Source: Plecoglossus altivelis
Lineage: Eukaryota; Chordata; Actinopteri; Osmeriformes; Plecoglossidae
Assembly: GCA_036571765.1 (NCBI GenBank)
Contig: BROE01000023.1
Coordinates: 5,271,581-5,335,580, forward strand
DNA: 64,000 nucleotides
Reading direction: 5' to 3'
Shown in pieces: positions 1 to 13,145 of this stretch (within the stretch, counting starts at the first letter, position 1; each line of letters starts with the position of its first letter). Both the position numbers and the translations under genes were made by a program. The notes under the pieces are model-generated. The model saw only the letters and a program-made list of their open reading frames with translations, did no database searches and had not been told where the DNA came from.

Positions 1-197
1 GGTGTTGGAGGGCTGGAGGGGTAGGGTAGAGTGTGTGTTTGATTTGTGTTGGCGGGCCGGGGGAGCTGCAGTGGCAGAGATGGGGGCACAGTGGGTGCCG
101 TGTTTCTCTCTGTGTGAAATGCATGGCACAGGGGGTGCCCTGCCCACCGTGCCCACGGGCTAGGCACACAAAGAGCTGCCAGCTGCAGTGCCCTTTC

Positions 198-198
<1 letters not shown>

Positions 199-242
<44 letters not shown>

Positions 243-251
243 TGTGTGTGT
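199..251. repeat. (TG)n microsatellite with CGCGCG interruption
   Basis: Perfect TG alternation with a short CG core near 226-231. It is purine-pyrimidine alternating throughout, so it is a potential Z-DNA former. Confidence 0.95.
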
Positions 252-795
252 AGAATGAATCATCTCTCCCGCTCTCTTTCTCTCTATCTCTCTCTCTCAA
301 CTCTGCTTGTTTCCTGGAATCCAAGTGTGATTGAGAGTGCACGTTAGTGTGCCTGTGTGAGTCTCTGTGTGTGTGTTTCCCCACGCTGCATTAGCATGGC
401 AGGCCTCTAGCATGAGGGAATAGGTGTGAGGAAGGAAGACCAGCTCTCCCTCAGTGGCCGTCTCCCTCCCAAGGGGACTGGGGTGGGAGGGAGTGTCTCT
501 CTCTCACAACACAGGCTGCTGGCAGAGCATGCCATGGAGACACATGCCACAGGCAGACACACACACGGAATCGGGAAACAAGGGGAGATGTGGGGGGATT
601 ATGGCATGTCTATCAGATGCACACATCACACATAAGGACAGTGTTTAGATTCTGACACATGCACACACTGAGGCACACTTAAGAAAATATGTGCGTGCGG
701 TAAAACACACACACACACACACAGACTTTTCAACAGCAAAAGGTACAGAGCCAGAGACTAATAAGCAGGCAACGTTAATTATTTCCACTCTTAGC

Positions 796-816
796 TGTGT
801 GTGTGTGTGTGTGTGT

Positions 817-847
<31 letters not shown>

Positions 848-905
848 AGTGTGTGTGTGTGTGTGAGTGTGTGTGTGTGTGTGTGTGTGAGTGTGTGCGT
901 GTGTA
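796..905. repeat. Compound (TG)n microsatellite with periodic GA interruptions
   Basis: About 110 bases of TG broken by four GAG steps at irregular spacing (near 831, 847, 865 and 889). Confidence 0.95.
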
Positions 906-1450
906 TGCTTGTGTTTCTTGGTGTCCTGGACAACTTCCAGTCGCTGGCAATTTCATTTGGCATCGAAGGAATGTCTGCATGATTACAGCAAACAATCAAA
1001 TTTACGAGACTGCAGAACATTTTCAAAGATGGCCTGAATACGTAGGTAATCAACATTGGTTTCTTGGCCCTTAGACAAACAAGCTGAAACCAGACTGGGC
1101 CTGCTTGGATGTGATGACCTTAGTCATGATATATTATGCGAGCACTGGTCTGGGTGCGCGTGTTTTTGTTTGGCTGTACTCACATTTCCACACGCCCCTG
1201 ACCTTCTTTGAACAGAAGTGTGGTATATGTTTAGTGTGCGCGTGTGGTGAGGGGCTATTCGCTCTGTATCAGTACTGTATACACGCAACTAGGTGCGAAA
1301 GAATATTTTCTGGTCTGACAGTAGGCTACCTTAACCTTTAGCAATTCCATCTCCAAGTTGCTGAGACAGTACGGTATTGTCAGGCTGTCGGACTAGTGGT
1401 TACACTCTAATAACATCCCTCTCTCCATCTCTCTTTCTCTATCTCTCTCT

Positions 1451-1590
1451 CTCTCCATCTCCTTCTTCCTATCACTCTCTCTCTATCTCCCTCTCTCCCT
1501 ACCTCTCCCTGTACGTCCCTCTCTCCATCTCCTTCTCCCTATCACTCCCTTTCTATCTCCCTCCCTACCTATCTCTCTCTCCACACACGC
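1451..1590. repeat. 70-base pyrimidine-rich tandem duplication
   Basis: The segment starting CTCTCCATCTCCTTC at 1451 recurs at 1521 with a few substitutions, including the internal ATCACTC and TATCTCC words. It sits inside a longer CT-rich tract (about 1418-1582). Confidence 0.75.
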
Positions 1591-2265
1591 ACAAACACGC
1601 TTCTTCTCTCCACGAGAGCATCTTGGAATTCTGCGGTTCCTGACCTGCGTATTCTCGTCGTCCCGTCCCAAACTCCTCCCTGCGCGCTGTTGCTCGTCCC
1701 CGAATAGCCGAGATGTCACGATGATCATCCAACCGCAGATCCTAATTGACACCTCCTCATTTACACACACTTCATGTGGTGTTCTTTGATCGACATGAAA
1801 CGGTGCCCCTGGGCATTCGCGCATACCGGGAGCAGTGGCAGTGCAACTTGGAAAAAAAAGCCGCAAAATAAGAGCGCGAACGCCATTTTAGAGCGTGTTT
1901 AACACAGCGCGCTGCGTGCGTCCGTGTGTGTGTAAATATGTACATGACATGGACATATCACAGGAGCAATTGCTTGTACATGCGTCACCGAAATGATATG
2001 AGTAAAGGAGGGGGCCCTTGTCTGATTCTACCCCACATCTGTCCCTGCCTCCCACCAAATCTGCTGCAGCAACTCCAAATAAGAACAATAAGAACAGCAA
2101 GAAAGAAAAAAACAAGGAGTGACACATTCTCTCAGTTTCTGTTTGCAGGGTTTTTTTATTCAATTCCCCGCGCTGGCAGTGAGGCCGTATAAATCTGTTC
2201 CTATATCAAGATGTATTACTGACTAGACTGGGAGCCGGAGAGGAGGGACTGTGTATTTGTGTGTG

Positions 2266-2309
2266 CGAGTGTGCACGCGGGCACGCGCGAGTGTGCGCGC
2301 GGGCACACG
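2266..2309. repeat. 22-base GC-rich direct repeat, two copies
   Basis: CGAGTGTGCACGCGGGCA and its near-identical second copy from 2288 differ at two positions in 22 bases. Confidence 0.8.
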
Positions 2310-3640
2310 AGCAAAGATGCATCATGTTCACAGACTAGTGCAGATAGTTTTCACTTTTTTTGACGTCCCTCCTTTCTGCATCTCTCACTCTCTCTTTCCC
2401 TCTCTCCTTTCCCTCCTCTCCGCCTTATAAAAATAGATGAAAGGGTGTAACAATGGAGGAAGAGGATTATCAGCTCGCCCCCTTCACTCTCCTCCTCTTT
2501 CCCTCCACCCCCTACCCTCTCTCTCTCTCTTTTCTCCCCCCCCCCCCCCTATTTCTGAGAGGATAATGTTTTTTGATATGGAGAGAGGTAGACAGGCAGG
2601 GAGATGAAAAGCCTATGTGCTGGACCCTGGGTGGTGCCCCTGTAGCCTGGAGCGTGCTGCGCTGGGGGTCCAGGCACCGGAGACTGTGTACAGCCGGGGC
2701 TCCTCCGTGCCCTGCGACCTTCCAGAACTCAAGGGGATTCATATCAAACGCACCAGCCCATGCTGTAAACATACTCGTGGCACACTTGCACTTGTGTGAG
2801 CCCACACACGAGACGCACACATACTTTTTTTATGCTCTTATTTGTACACAGGCATGTACACACACACACACATGTATATATTTATGTATGCACACAAAGC
2901 CTTGCTTTTACCCACATTTACATGAGAAACACTCACTGACTGTTCTATTGAACATCAGGCGTCCTCACCTTTCAAACCCAGAGCAGCAGTCAATCCTATG
3001 GGCACAATAACCACTCGCTGCTTTCTCTACTTTAGGAATTTCACTCCCCTCCCCACATATTTTCCTTTAGCAGTTGGTCTTTGCAGTCCCACCGTTGCCT
3101 GAACAACAGTCGTTCAGGGTCAGGCGCGTCTCAATGGAGACCCGGAGCCTGCGCTGAAAGAACCACAGAAGTTCTTCCTTTTTCTTCTCGTCTCTCTGTG
3201 TTCAAACCGTAGGCGGCACGGTCGTGTTGCGGCAATTGCCCGACGCCTCGCGCTGGTTTTGATGGAGGCACGGGGTGGTTTTACCTTGCGTGGGACTCCA
3301 GTCGGTCAGATGTGTCGAACGTTATTCTATCGAAGTAGCTCAAAAGAGTGCTTTGTGTTCCTCTGGTCAATCCTCTGACTCTGCTGCAGATGGAGAGATT
3401 GCAGGTTTATTTTCCCGCTACGCCGTCAGTCACGTTGGAGAAAAGCATTTGTTAAGCGAATACGTTCCTAATATACTAGGAGGGTGATTCAAACTACTTT
3501 CACCCCTGTTGTGTGTTTGGACGTGCGCGACGTAGGTGTTATTCCGGTAAACAATCCGTGTGAGAATGTGTGTTTGGATGATGACATTTGAAGAGTGTGC
3601 GGTTATGTGCGCTGCTAATATTTGCTCTACCCTCGCCCCC

Positions 3641-4296
3641 NNNNNNNNNNNNNNNNNNNNNNNNNNNNNNNNNNNNNNNNNNNNNNNNNNNNNNNNNNNN
3701 NNNNNNNNNNNNNNNNNNNNNNNNNNNNNNNNNNNNNNNNNNNNNNNNNNNNNNNNNNNNNNNNNNNNNNNNNNNNNNNNNNNNNNNNNNNNNNNNNNNN
3801 NNNNNNNNNNNNNNNNNNNNNNNNNNNNNNNNNNNNNNNNNNNNNNNNNNNNNNNNNNNNNNNNNNNNNNNNNNNNNNNNNNNNNNNNNNNNNNNNNNNN
3901 NNNNNNNNNNNNNNNNNNNNNNNNNNNNNNNNNNNNNNNNNNNNNNNNNNNNNNNNNNNNNNNNNNNNNNNNNNNNNNNNNNNNNNNNNNNNNNNNNNNN
4001 NNNNNNNNNNNNNNNNNNNNNNNNNNNNNNNNNNNNNNNNNNNNNNNNNNNNNNNNNNNNNNNNNNNNNNNNNNNNNNNNNNNNNNNNNNNNNNNNNNNN
4101 NNNNNNNNNNNNNNNNNNNNNNNNNNNNNNNNNNNNNNNNNNNNNNNNNNNNNNNNNNNNNNNNNNNNNNNNNNNNNNNNNNNNNNNNNNNNNNNNNNNN
4201 NNNNNNNNNNNNNNNNNNNNNNNNNNNNNNNNNNNNNNNNNNNNNNNNNNNNNNNNNNNNNNNNNNNNNNNNNNNNNNNNNNNNNNNNNNNNNNNN
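3641..4296. other. Assembly gap (N)
   Basis: 656 undetermined bases, entered from a C5 run and left through CCCCCCCGCCCCC. The unresolved sequence is therefore probably a C-rich tract or starts in one. Any open frame spanning it is meaningless. Confidence 0.99.
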
Positions 4297-5033
4297 CCCC
4301 CCCGCCCCCATCCCCGCCCTTCTCCTGTCCCTCGGATGCAAGGCTACTTGCTAAAGCATCGTTGACCCATTTAAGGGGCTTTCCAGTTTTCCTCCGTTCT
4401 TTCTTTCTTTCTCTCTCTCCTCTTCCCTCGCGCCGTCTTTTGTCTCACTTTGGTCCGTCCTGAAATGCGCGCGCCGTTCAACGCACGTGCCCAGGCCCTC
4501 AGACCCCGCAAACAATCACACTTGAAAGGTACATGGTCACGTGGAATCTATGAAAACAGCTCGTTTCACTTCTCATTCGCGGAAAGTTCAATTGTTTTGC
4601 TCCTCTAGCCCACCCCCCTACCCCCCTTCCCCTCCCCCTCCTCTGTTCTCCCTCTTTGAACAGTACGGTTCGAAGGCGGAGTGAAATTACATGTCACCGT
4701 CAAAATGCTAGGTCAGGAAAGAAATTGCCCAGGTTCACAGCGAAACGGTAAAAACAAAAACACACGACAGACTGCAAATTCTTTTGGGCTGCTGCGTGCC
4801 AGTTCCCCCTCGTGCTTCCATGAATATGCATTTGGCACGTGGTAATTGAAGTGTCATGTCGCCTCTGACTTGACAAGCACCTTCAGAGTCCTTTCCCCCC
4901 CCCCCCCTAACTTGTTGCTGATGCTGAGTATTGTCGTACAGGAAGTTGTGCTCCAACATCCTTGAGTTTCTGCCCTCGCGTACTCGACAAACGCCGGCCG
5001 CATGCATGCTCTGTTGCGATGCCACGCACGCGC

Positions 5034-5097
5034 ACACCTGCGCGCGCCCACACCTGCGCGCGCCCACACCTGCGCACGCACACACCTGCGCACACCC
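5034..5097. repeat. 16-base minisatellite, four copies
   Basis: The unit ACACCTGCGCGCGCCC begins at 5034, 5050, 5066 and 5082. The first two copies are identical; the last two change CG steps to CA. It is CpG-dense and largely purine-pyrimidine alternating. Confidence 0.9.
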
Positions 5098-7992
5098 ACG
5101 CACACGCTTATGTTTTGTCTGGGTGCGCCAGGATGTATGGTTTGTTGTCACCTTGAGGTGACAAAGACACAAGTCTAAATATGTACGCCGTTCGTCTGTT
5201 CGTACCTTTCCCCGCAAGCTGTTGAACTCTGAGTCTGCCTTTCAATTCAACAAAGGGCCAAAAATCAGCCCACAAAAGACTGGCTGAGGACAGTGGGAGA
5301 TGTATGCGGGGCGGGACAACCTCTAATGGCAACCCTGTCACAATGAGAGGGGAGACTCAAAGGCATTCAGCCCTCAAAAGAAAGACACAAATTGTTCAAC
5401 CTCAAGGTAACGTGATACCTGAGGAGGAGAAGGGGAGGAAGAAAAACAGTTAAAGACAAAAGAAAAGATAGAGAAGGGAAGAAAGGTTTGGGTTTCTCTC
5501 CTCGGGCCTCAAAGAAAAAGAAGGAGGGGGGGGGAAAGGTAAAGAGATTAAGTTCCGACCTTAAGCCCAGAGACAGACACCCACCCACACCTGGTTCGGA
5601 GGTTGGGTGCGCTAAACAAAGGCTGTGTCTGTTTCCTGTCTCTTTGTTTGTCTTGAGTCAGGCGATGATTGCTAGCTCGGAGGGCCAGAGTAGTACGTTC
5701 TCTTCAGTCTCCGATGTGGCCCTCAGGTTGCTACTTGGGAAGGTCAGAGCTAATTAAGGGAGAGGCCTAAGGTGGAGAACTATTTAGTTGGGGCGGGGAG
5801 GGGAGGGGGGTGTGGGGGGGGGTAGTGTTGCAAATGGGTGTTGGCCAACACAACAATTAATAGATTAAACTTTGCAAAGAATTGGGAAAAAGTTTCAAAG
5901 GCCTTCTGCCCTTAAGCTCATGTGACTCACACGCAGGTGATTGTCCCCTTTTTTTCCACGTTGCTGTCTCCGAGCGAGCCTGTTTACCTGCCTGTTTCTG
6001 CACTTTGTCTCACTGGAAGACGTCGGTCTCATTTCTCCTGCTTGATCGTGCGGAGGGAGGGAGGGAGACTGACATAATGACAAAAGACGCCCCCTGCGCG
6101 CGCCTCCGCGCCTCCGATGAGCTGACAAAACAGAGCATCCTAATCCGGATGATGTGCCTGCAAATCCACTCACAATACCCGCAAACATTCACCCGCCAAC
6201 ACACACGCACGCACACCTACACACACACACTCATTCGCCAACACACACAGGCGCATCTTCACGAACACACAGCTCACACGCTGCCATGCGCGTGCGTACA
6301 CACACACGCACACCTACGTACATAGTCCAACACAGGCTTTCCCTACGCCCACCCTCTCGGCAGAACCAGAACCAAACAATGATCGCAAATAAGAACCAAA
6401 CACAACACATCACCATCCCATGAATTCGGCTAAAAGACCGTCCAAGCCTAACCATCTGTGTTTAATCTGAGGGATAGCTGTGAACATTCTACCCTATGTA
6501 CACACACACACACACACGCGCGCACGCACACACGCACATCTCACTACTCATTTTCTTATCATAACCCCCCCCACGCTTAAAGACTTAAATCTAAGCCATC
6601 ATATTTGTAGGTTCGGTAAGGGCAGCCCTTTTTTTTGCAAGGTAATACCATAAGACCAGCTTTAGGATGTTCCCTGTTGATTCTCTCTTATCTCCACCAT
6701 CCCTGTTTGTTTCACACGTACAGTATTCTAAGAACAGGAGGAGGGAGGGAGGAGGGAGGGAGGGAGGGGGAGGAGAGGGTCATCGGGCAACGGAGCCCTT
6801 TTGAATATGCGTAAGCCTGGTTAGGATCCAGCGGCTGGGCCCGCAAGCCGTTCAGACGTCGGCGGTTCTCTCGGAGCACCTCGCCTCGTTCACGAGCGGC
6901 GTGGGCCCACCGTCCAGGCAGAGCGGGGCAAAGAGCTGCAGTATCGCTCTCCAAAACCAGTGACCGCCTCCCCTCCACCTCCCTGTTCCATGTTGCTGGA
7001 GCACCGGAAGCGCAGCTCCACCGCAGCGCAGTCTTCTCGCCCACAGAGGGAGAGAGAAGGACGGGCGAGGAAACGTGCTACAGCCTGATGAGGGAGAGGA
7101 ATCGCAGGTAATTTAGTGCAGTCGTTCTGCTGCAGCTAAATGGAGATGGGCCAAAAAACACGCAAACACACACTTTTTCCTGAATCTGGACACACGCTGA
7201 GGGATGAAGTGGGGAGGGAAGGGGGGTTCTTCCCGGACAGGGCCAAACTCTCCTATAGTCGCAGTAGTTATGGAAACATGTAGCGAAAGTTTTTTGAAGA
7301 GAGAGAGAGAGAGAAAGGGAGAGAGAGGAAGAGGGAAAGAGGAAGAGACAGAGGAAGAGAAAGAAATGAATGATGGGTCCTTCACCCGCACATGTTGGGA
7401 ATCTGAAGTCACGCCAGACCTGCATAAATCATTTTAAATCCCTCAGCGTTTCAACATGGGGTGAGGACAGACACACACGCCCACACACGCAAACACACAC
7501 ATTTCACCTTGTTCCAGGCGTCCACAACTCTCCAAAATCACCTTTAAATCACTCTTCTTTATTTGAAAAAGAGGCCCACTTTTTAATACCTCATGGGGCT
7601 TGGGGTGACTTTAATATTAATCAAAATCATCTAGAGATTATCCCTGGATGAGCAGATGGTTTGGGGTGAGAAATGACATTTTCCTCATGTTTTCGATTTG
7701 TCTTTTCCTTCCTTTTTTGATCCTTCTTGTTTCCCTTTCTCTTGTTGATTTCATTTAGTTCTTACCAGCATTATCTTGGATTATATTCCCTGATCCAACA
7801 AAGCAGTTGCAAAAGAAATAGAGCGTAGCCTTTGTCAAAGCCTTAATCTACATTTCCGTACGTGTGTATATGTGGGGTAATCCTTCTTTAAAGAGAGACT
7901 TGACAATTGTGTCGTTAGCCATCTAAAACTCAAAGCGAGGACATAACAAATTGTTTTAAAGGGGTCCCTGGAGAAGCAAAAGGGATGGAGAC

Positions 7993-7994
<2 letters not shown>

Positions 7995-8026
<32 letters not shown>

Positions 8027-8030
8027 GAAG

Positions 8031-8071
<41 letters not shown>
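7995..8071. repeat. (AG)n microsatellite pair
   Basis: Two AG runs (7995-8024 and 8035-8071) separated by a short GTGAAGACAC spacer. Confidence 0.95.
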
Positions 8072-8074
<3 letters not shown>

Positions 8075-8124
8075 GAATGTGAGATTTAGTTTGCCAGGCA
8101 ATATGCAGTCGGAGTTTATTGTCT

Positions 8125-8181
8125 ATGTGTGTGTGTGTGTGTCTGTGTGTGTGTGTGTGCGTGTGTGTGTGTGTGTGTGTG
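8125..8181. repeat. (TG)n microsatellite
   Basis: TG run with a C-for-G interruption at about 8142 and a CG step at about 8160, continuing into mixed CG/TG DNA. Confidence 0.95.
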
Positions 8182-8390
8182 AGTGCACGCGTGCGAGTGT
8201 TTGCGTGCGCGTCGATGTTATTGTGTCGAGTGGGGAAGCACACTGGGTGTTTTACAGGCCATGGAGGAGATTGCGGCAGCTTCATTTGGAGTGCTTATGA
8301 TCTGAGCAGAGAAAATAATGAGAAACAAAGAAGAACCGGCTAAGATGCTGAGTGCACTCTGCCTAATGAAACACACACTCCACCGCACAC

Positions 8391-8416
8391 GCACACACAC
8401 ACACACACACACACAC
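8391..8416. repeat. (CA)n microsatellite
   Basis: Thirteen uninterrupted CA units. Confidence 0.95.
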
Positions 8417-9118
8417 GTGTGCAGGCACAGGCATTTCAAACTGACATGCAAAAGCACTACCCTATAGATAGCCTATACTGCTCCACACGCACACACACAC
8501 ATACACACATACTGTACACACACAGCTTCAGCGAGTGCCTAATGGTGCACACACGTCTAGCTGATGGTTATCCGTCCCTTTCATGTTAAACGGGCGGTCC
8601 TGTATCTCACTGATGTCGTCTCAAAGGATCGCCCTGTCCCCTCCGTAAGCCCCCACGCGCGCTCACACACACACACACACACCTACCTCTATGCTCCAAA
8701 GCCCATCACCCCCATCTGTAAATCAATGACCAACCATGAAGCCTGAGGAAATCAATGATCCTCTCTCTGTCTCTCTCTCTCTCCCTCTCTCTTTCTCTAT
8801 TTCTCTCCCTCTCTCTATCCATATCTTCCTCTCTCTCTCTCGCTCTCGCTCTCTCCGTCTCTCTTTTCCTCCCTCTCTCGCATGATCTTCACAACTCTTT
8901 AGCCTCTGTTACTTTTGGCTCCACATGTCTCTGAATTAGCGTTCCAAGGCTGCCGCCGAGCTGCCAGCCATAGGCGGCCGGCTTTCAGAGCACCGAACGC
9001 CAAATCCTCTCACACAAATACACAGCAATGACAGAAATACAGCAGCAGAAAGCAGAGCCGCACACCTTGTTTCATGATGGTACGGATTACATTCATCCGG
9101 ACTGTGTTGATTTGAAGA

Positions 9119-9144
9119 GCGCGCGTGTTTGCTAGCACGCGCGC
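9119..9144. repeat. GC-rich inverted repeat (perfect 9-base arms)
   Basis: GCGCGCGTG at 9119-9127 is the exact complement of CACGCGCGC at 9136-9144, with an 8-base loop TTTGCTAG. It could form a stable hairpin, and both arms are alternating purine-pyrimidine. Confidence 0.8.
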
Positions 9145-9479
9145 GCGTTTCTGTATGCGTGCCGACAGTGGGTTTCCGACCCATGGCAGACTTAGCAGCG
9201 CTGACGAGCTGAAAGCTGTAAAGAATCACACCATATTTCCCCTCAAATCTGCTGCGATAGTGTGAAGCACTGGTTTTCACAGCTGCCTCTTTCTCTGTTC
9301 CTCCAATTTTCTGCCTCATCTTTTCGGGGGGCGGGGGGAAGGGGGGGGGGGGGGGTTCTTGTTTGGTTTTTTTGTGTATTTTGTGTGTGGTTTAGCGAGA
9401 GCGTGAGGGGTCATGGTTTGAATGCGTGCGCATCCCAGTTCATGTGTTGGCGAAGGACAAAGTAGAGCCCACACATGCA

Positions 9480-9480
9480 C

Positions 9481-9512
<32 letters not shown>

Positions 9513-9668
9513 AAGAGAAGAGAGAGAGAGAGAGAAGGATGAGAGAGAGAGAGAGAGGGAGAGAGAGAGAGAGACACGGAGACAAAAGGGTCTCTTTATG
9601 TTCCGGCTTAACTTATTTTCCCGGACTCCGACCCCCTCCTCCCCTCCTCTCCCTCGTTCTCCCTCGAT
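9480..9668. repeat. First copy of a GA-plus-flank duplicated block
   Basis: A GA tract (9480-9576) is followed by GACACGGAGACAAAAGGG and about 85 bases of unique sequence. The same order recurs exactly 250 bases later (see 9737-9918). Confidence 0.85.
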
Positions 9669-9713
9669 CCTCTGTCGGCCTTGTGTTAGACCACCCTGCT
9701 GACCTCCTGGTGG

Positions 9714-9918
<205 letters not shown>

Positions 9919-9934
9919 TCTGACGTTGTCCCCT

Positions 9935-10230
9935 CCTTGTAATCATTCTGTTTATATGCAAGCCCTAATATCATTCCGCCCGTAATCGGCTTGCCACCTC
10001 CCAGAGAAATGTTATTTCTGGAATTGGGGGGATTATTTAATTGCAAACCGGGGGGGAGGGGAGGGGCGGCTCGCGGGCCAGGCCGAGCACGCCGGCGTGT
10101 CGGGAGCGCTGTCCTCCATATCCAATTACCAGCCAGTCATCTGTCACTGTGGAGCGTCTCCGCGGGCCCTCAGCCACCGCCATCGCCCCGGGCGCTAATA
10201 ATAGAACGATAACGATGCCACAACAACGAG
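9935..10230. promoter_or_regulatory. Candidate cis-regulatory block (unproven)
   Basis: A unique block between repeats. It has an octamer-like TATGCAAG near 9955, homeodomain cores (TTTAATTGC near 10036, CCAATTACC near 10122, GCTAATAATAG near 10193) and a CpG-rich centre (10055-10110). This is pattern recognition only; conservation is unknown. Confidence 0.2.
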
Positions 10231-12348
10231 AGTCGTGCTGTCCTGTTGTCTTGTGGCGTCCCACCACTGGAGGTGAAGGACGTTTCCAGAGGTGGTGGTG
10301 GGGGTGGTGAGAGTTAACCCTCTAATCCACCAGGGGAGTGTTTGAAGTGGGCTGGGTAGGGAGTGTGGGAGTGGGAAAGACAGGGATGAGGGAAGGATGA
10401 CGGGGGGGGGGCAGAAACAGCGAGGCGTCTTCGTGGGGGGGCGAAGATGATGGCGAGCTGAGAGCGTGGCTCTCTGTGGAGGGTGGAGCTTGGCGAGGAG
10501 CTGTTTCGCGTACACTTCCTGTCTCTGTGCTGTCTGTCTGTGAGGTCGGGAGGATCACGCGAGAGGCTGTCTGAAACAGGCATGACGAAGCACATCAGCG
10601 CATTTTGCAGTAGCACAGCCTTCAATATTGACCACTCCATGCAGTGCGAACGGCCCTATACGCTTTGCATAAGATAGTCGGATCTGGTACACCGTGTGAG
10701 CTTCCATATGTACAGCCTCATCGTAGAAGACTCCAGTCGTGATGGCTTACTCCCATGTGGAGAGACACTGGAGGCGATTACCTGAACTGTTCCCCAGGAG
10801 AGTGAGAGATCACACAGGCCAGGACTCCCGTGGTTATGGCAGCTAGCCGCAGGGGAAATCCACCTTGCCGCTAGCCGCACTCAGAATGACATTTACTTTA
10901 CGCTGCTGTGCCGGTATCGCGGTCCTTCGGGATCAAATGACTAACAAGCACCGAAAGTTAGGGCCGATAAAAGATTTTTCGGGGACTGATGTACTTCTAT
11001 GAGCTCATATGAATCTGGCTAATGAAGTTGACATGAGATCTGCAATGCGTCTGCGAGGTCAAACTCCGAGAGCTAGTTTCAGTATTAAACTCCAAAAAGC
11101 ATAGGTCACGGTCGCGTCAAACATGTGGGTGGAGATATGTACAGTGCGGGTTAGCGCACAATGCTCAGGCAAGACAGTCTCTCACACGCGCACAAACACA
11201 CACGGAAACAAGCGCACACCCACGCACAGCATGTAGCCCGAGCTGCCATCCATATGCCATGAGCTGTGTAGCCGCACATTTCAAGCAGGGAGTAAATGTC
11301 CGTGGTACAAAGGCTTAGGAGGCCCGCAGAGGAAATGCCAAGTGCTCCGACGCACACACACACAATTGCTGACATGTTAGACCAGCAAGTCCACATTCAG
11401 TCATCCTGAATAAGGCGAGGAGCTAAGTACAGATCCAGATTCAACATCAGGGGGTTTGTTCTCAAATGCCACGGATAGACCGCTGTGTGTGTAGTCCACG
11501 GTTTTGGTGCTAGTTCCATTCCGACTCAGCCAATCGGGGGGGTTTGGGATGACCAGACATAACAGTCCGATACACGTGCAAGACATATATATGTAGGAAT
11601 TTATTCTCTGAAAATAAATGGAAATGTAATTGGTCTTGCTTGCTACGGCCCAGTATAAAGTGCTGGCATGAATATGAGGTGTCTGCTAGTCTGTGTGTGT
11701 CTGGGTGTGTATGTCTGGGTGTGTGTGTGTGTGTGTGTGTGTAGGGGGGGGGGGTGTCATGACTGTAAATGTATCCCTATATGTTTACACTTCTAACAGG
11801 ATTAGGACTCACAGGGCTGCTCCAACATTAGCTTGTACACATGTCCACTCACAGCTTCTTCTGCACTGGAGTGCTGGGAAATGAAGGCCTTTCAACTTCA
11901 TAAGTGTATTGTCTGCATTTCCTATGGCGGACAACGAGCATAGCGCTAATCGCATTAGCTTCGATAATGTGAGAGCAATACTTCAGACCGCTGCTGTGTG
12001 TTCCCGGTGCTAGCTTTTGCTAGCTGTAGGAAAACAGTGCCGTTCAGTCTAACCTCAGCTTTGTGAAGCGTTAGCTCTGTGTAGCGTTGACTACTCAGGA
12101 TGGTTTAAGGATACCCAGAGCAGCAACTCGTGTATGTGTGTCTGTGTGTGTGTGTGTGTGTAGCTTTGTCTGTGTCTGAGAGAGAGAGAAAAAGAGAGAG
12201 ACAGGGTGTGGATTCGGGTGTGGATATCCGGCTTGTTATGCGCTAATATGCATTAGAATTAAGCTCATTCCTCTGGAACGAAAAATGCTGAAAATTAGAC
12301 GTACACTGACGACGAAGGAACGCAATGAGAGAGGGAGGAAGAAGGAGC

Positions 12349-12368
12349 GGGGGGGGGGGGGGGGGGGG
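12349..12368. repeat. Poly-G run of 20
   Basis: Twenty consecutive G bases, the longest G/C homopolymer in the window. It is capable of G-quadruplex formation and is error-prone in sequencing. Confidence 0.9.
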
Positions 12369-13107
12369 CTGGCAAATGATGAATTTCATGTTTCTTTTCA
12401 GAAAGTCAGGGATGAGGTCGCCACAAACGATTTCTTTTCGACGTAAGCCTGTGGAAATGAAGCTTGGGATTTTCAATAGGAATAATTAGGCGGTTTGACA
12501 GATTTGCCGCGCTGTTTTCTGTGGTGTGAATCCTGCTCCACTCCGTTTTGGGGTGTAATCTCCTCTTTGAGGACGGCCGAGTGACAGTGATGCGCTTTCT
12601 GGGGAAAAAAAAAAAGTCTGGCAATTAAAGAGACCATAATAATATCCATCTTGTGGGTTGTAATTAGAACCTGTTGGAGTTGACGTGAGAGGAGCTTAGA
12701 AGTCTTTAGACCCCAGCGGGAAGTACTAGGAAGTGTGTGCGCTCTTGCATGTGTATGTTTGTGTGTGTGTGGTTGTGGTGTTTGGGCTAGGATGAGTAAT
12801 GAAGGTGCCACTCTCAAAGACAATATGTACCCATCCATTACCCCTGGACAGCCCTATCCCTGATTCAGCATGAGGTCATAGGCACATTTAGGGTGTGAAG
12901 TTTGGGATGGGCGTCTTGGTTGGCTTGGGTATTTTTTTGGGGCGAAAACGAGTCTTATCACGCTCATGGGTGAGGGAGGAGTGCATCTACTTGGCACTTG
13001 TGTTTTTCGGTGTCAGCAACTAGTGATGGTTATCGCGTCTGATGCCCTTCAGGTGCACACACTTGCCCCTACATTTGAGCTGTGTCCTCTGTCAATTGAG
13101 GGGAGGG

Positions 13108-13145
13108 AGGAGGAGGAGGAAGAGGAGGAGGAGGAGGAGGAGGAA
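13108..13145. repeat. (GAG)n trinucleotide repeat
   Basis: About twelve GAG/GGA units with one GAA interruption. Confidence 0.9.

Larger units (their letters stand above)
1..3640. other. Non-coding block with CA/CT repeats, no gene seen
   Basis: Contains GT repeats (199-251, 796-905), a CT-rich minisatellite (1451-1590), a 22-base GC-rich doublet (2266-2309) and a C14 run (2536-2549). Between these, 950-1380 and 2950-3640 are unique-looking sequence without recognisable features. Confidence 0.7.
4297..9470. other. Non-coding block, repeat-interspersed, no gene seen
   Basis: Holds the 16-base minisatellite at 5034-5097, CA-rich sequence at 6195-6320, GA repeats at 7290-7360 and 7995-8071, GT repeats at 8125-8181, CT-rich DNA at 8760-8880 and a GC hairpin at 9119-9144. 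Stretches 5160-5880, 6540-7200 and 7420-7990 look unique but carry nothing I can name. Confidence 0.65.

Noticed and set aside
3430..4463. Long open frames of 250-300 residues around 3.4-4.5 kb
   Set aside because: They are open only because they cross the N gap; no coding sequence is shown.
10327..10338. CCACCAGGGGAG as a CTCF site
   Set aside because: It matches only part of the core and lacks the expected GGC; too weak to list.
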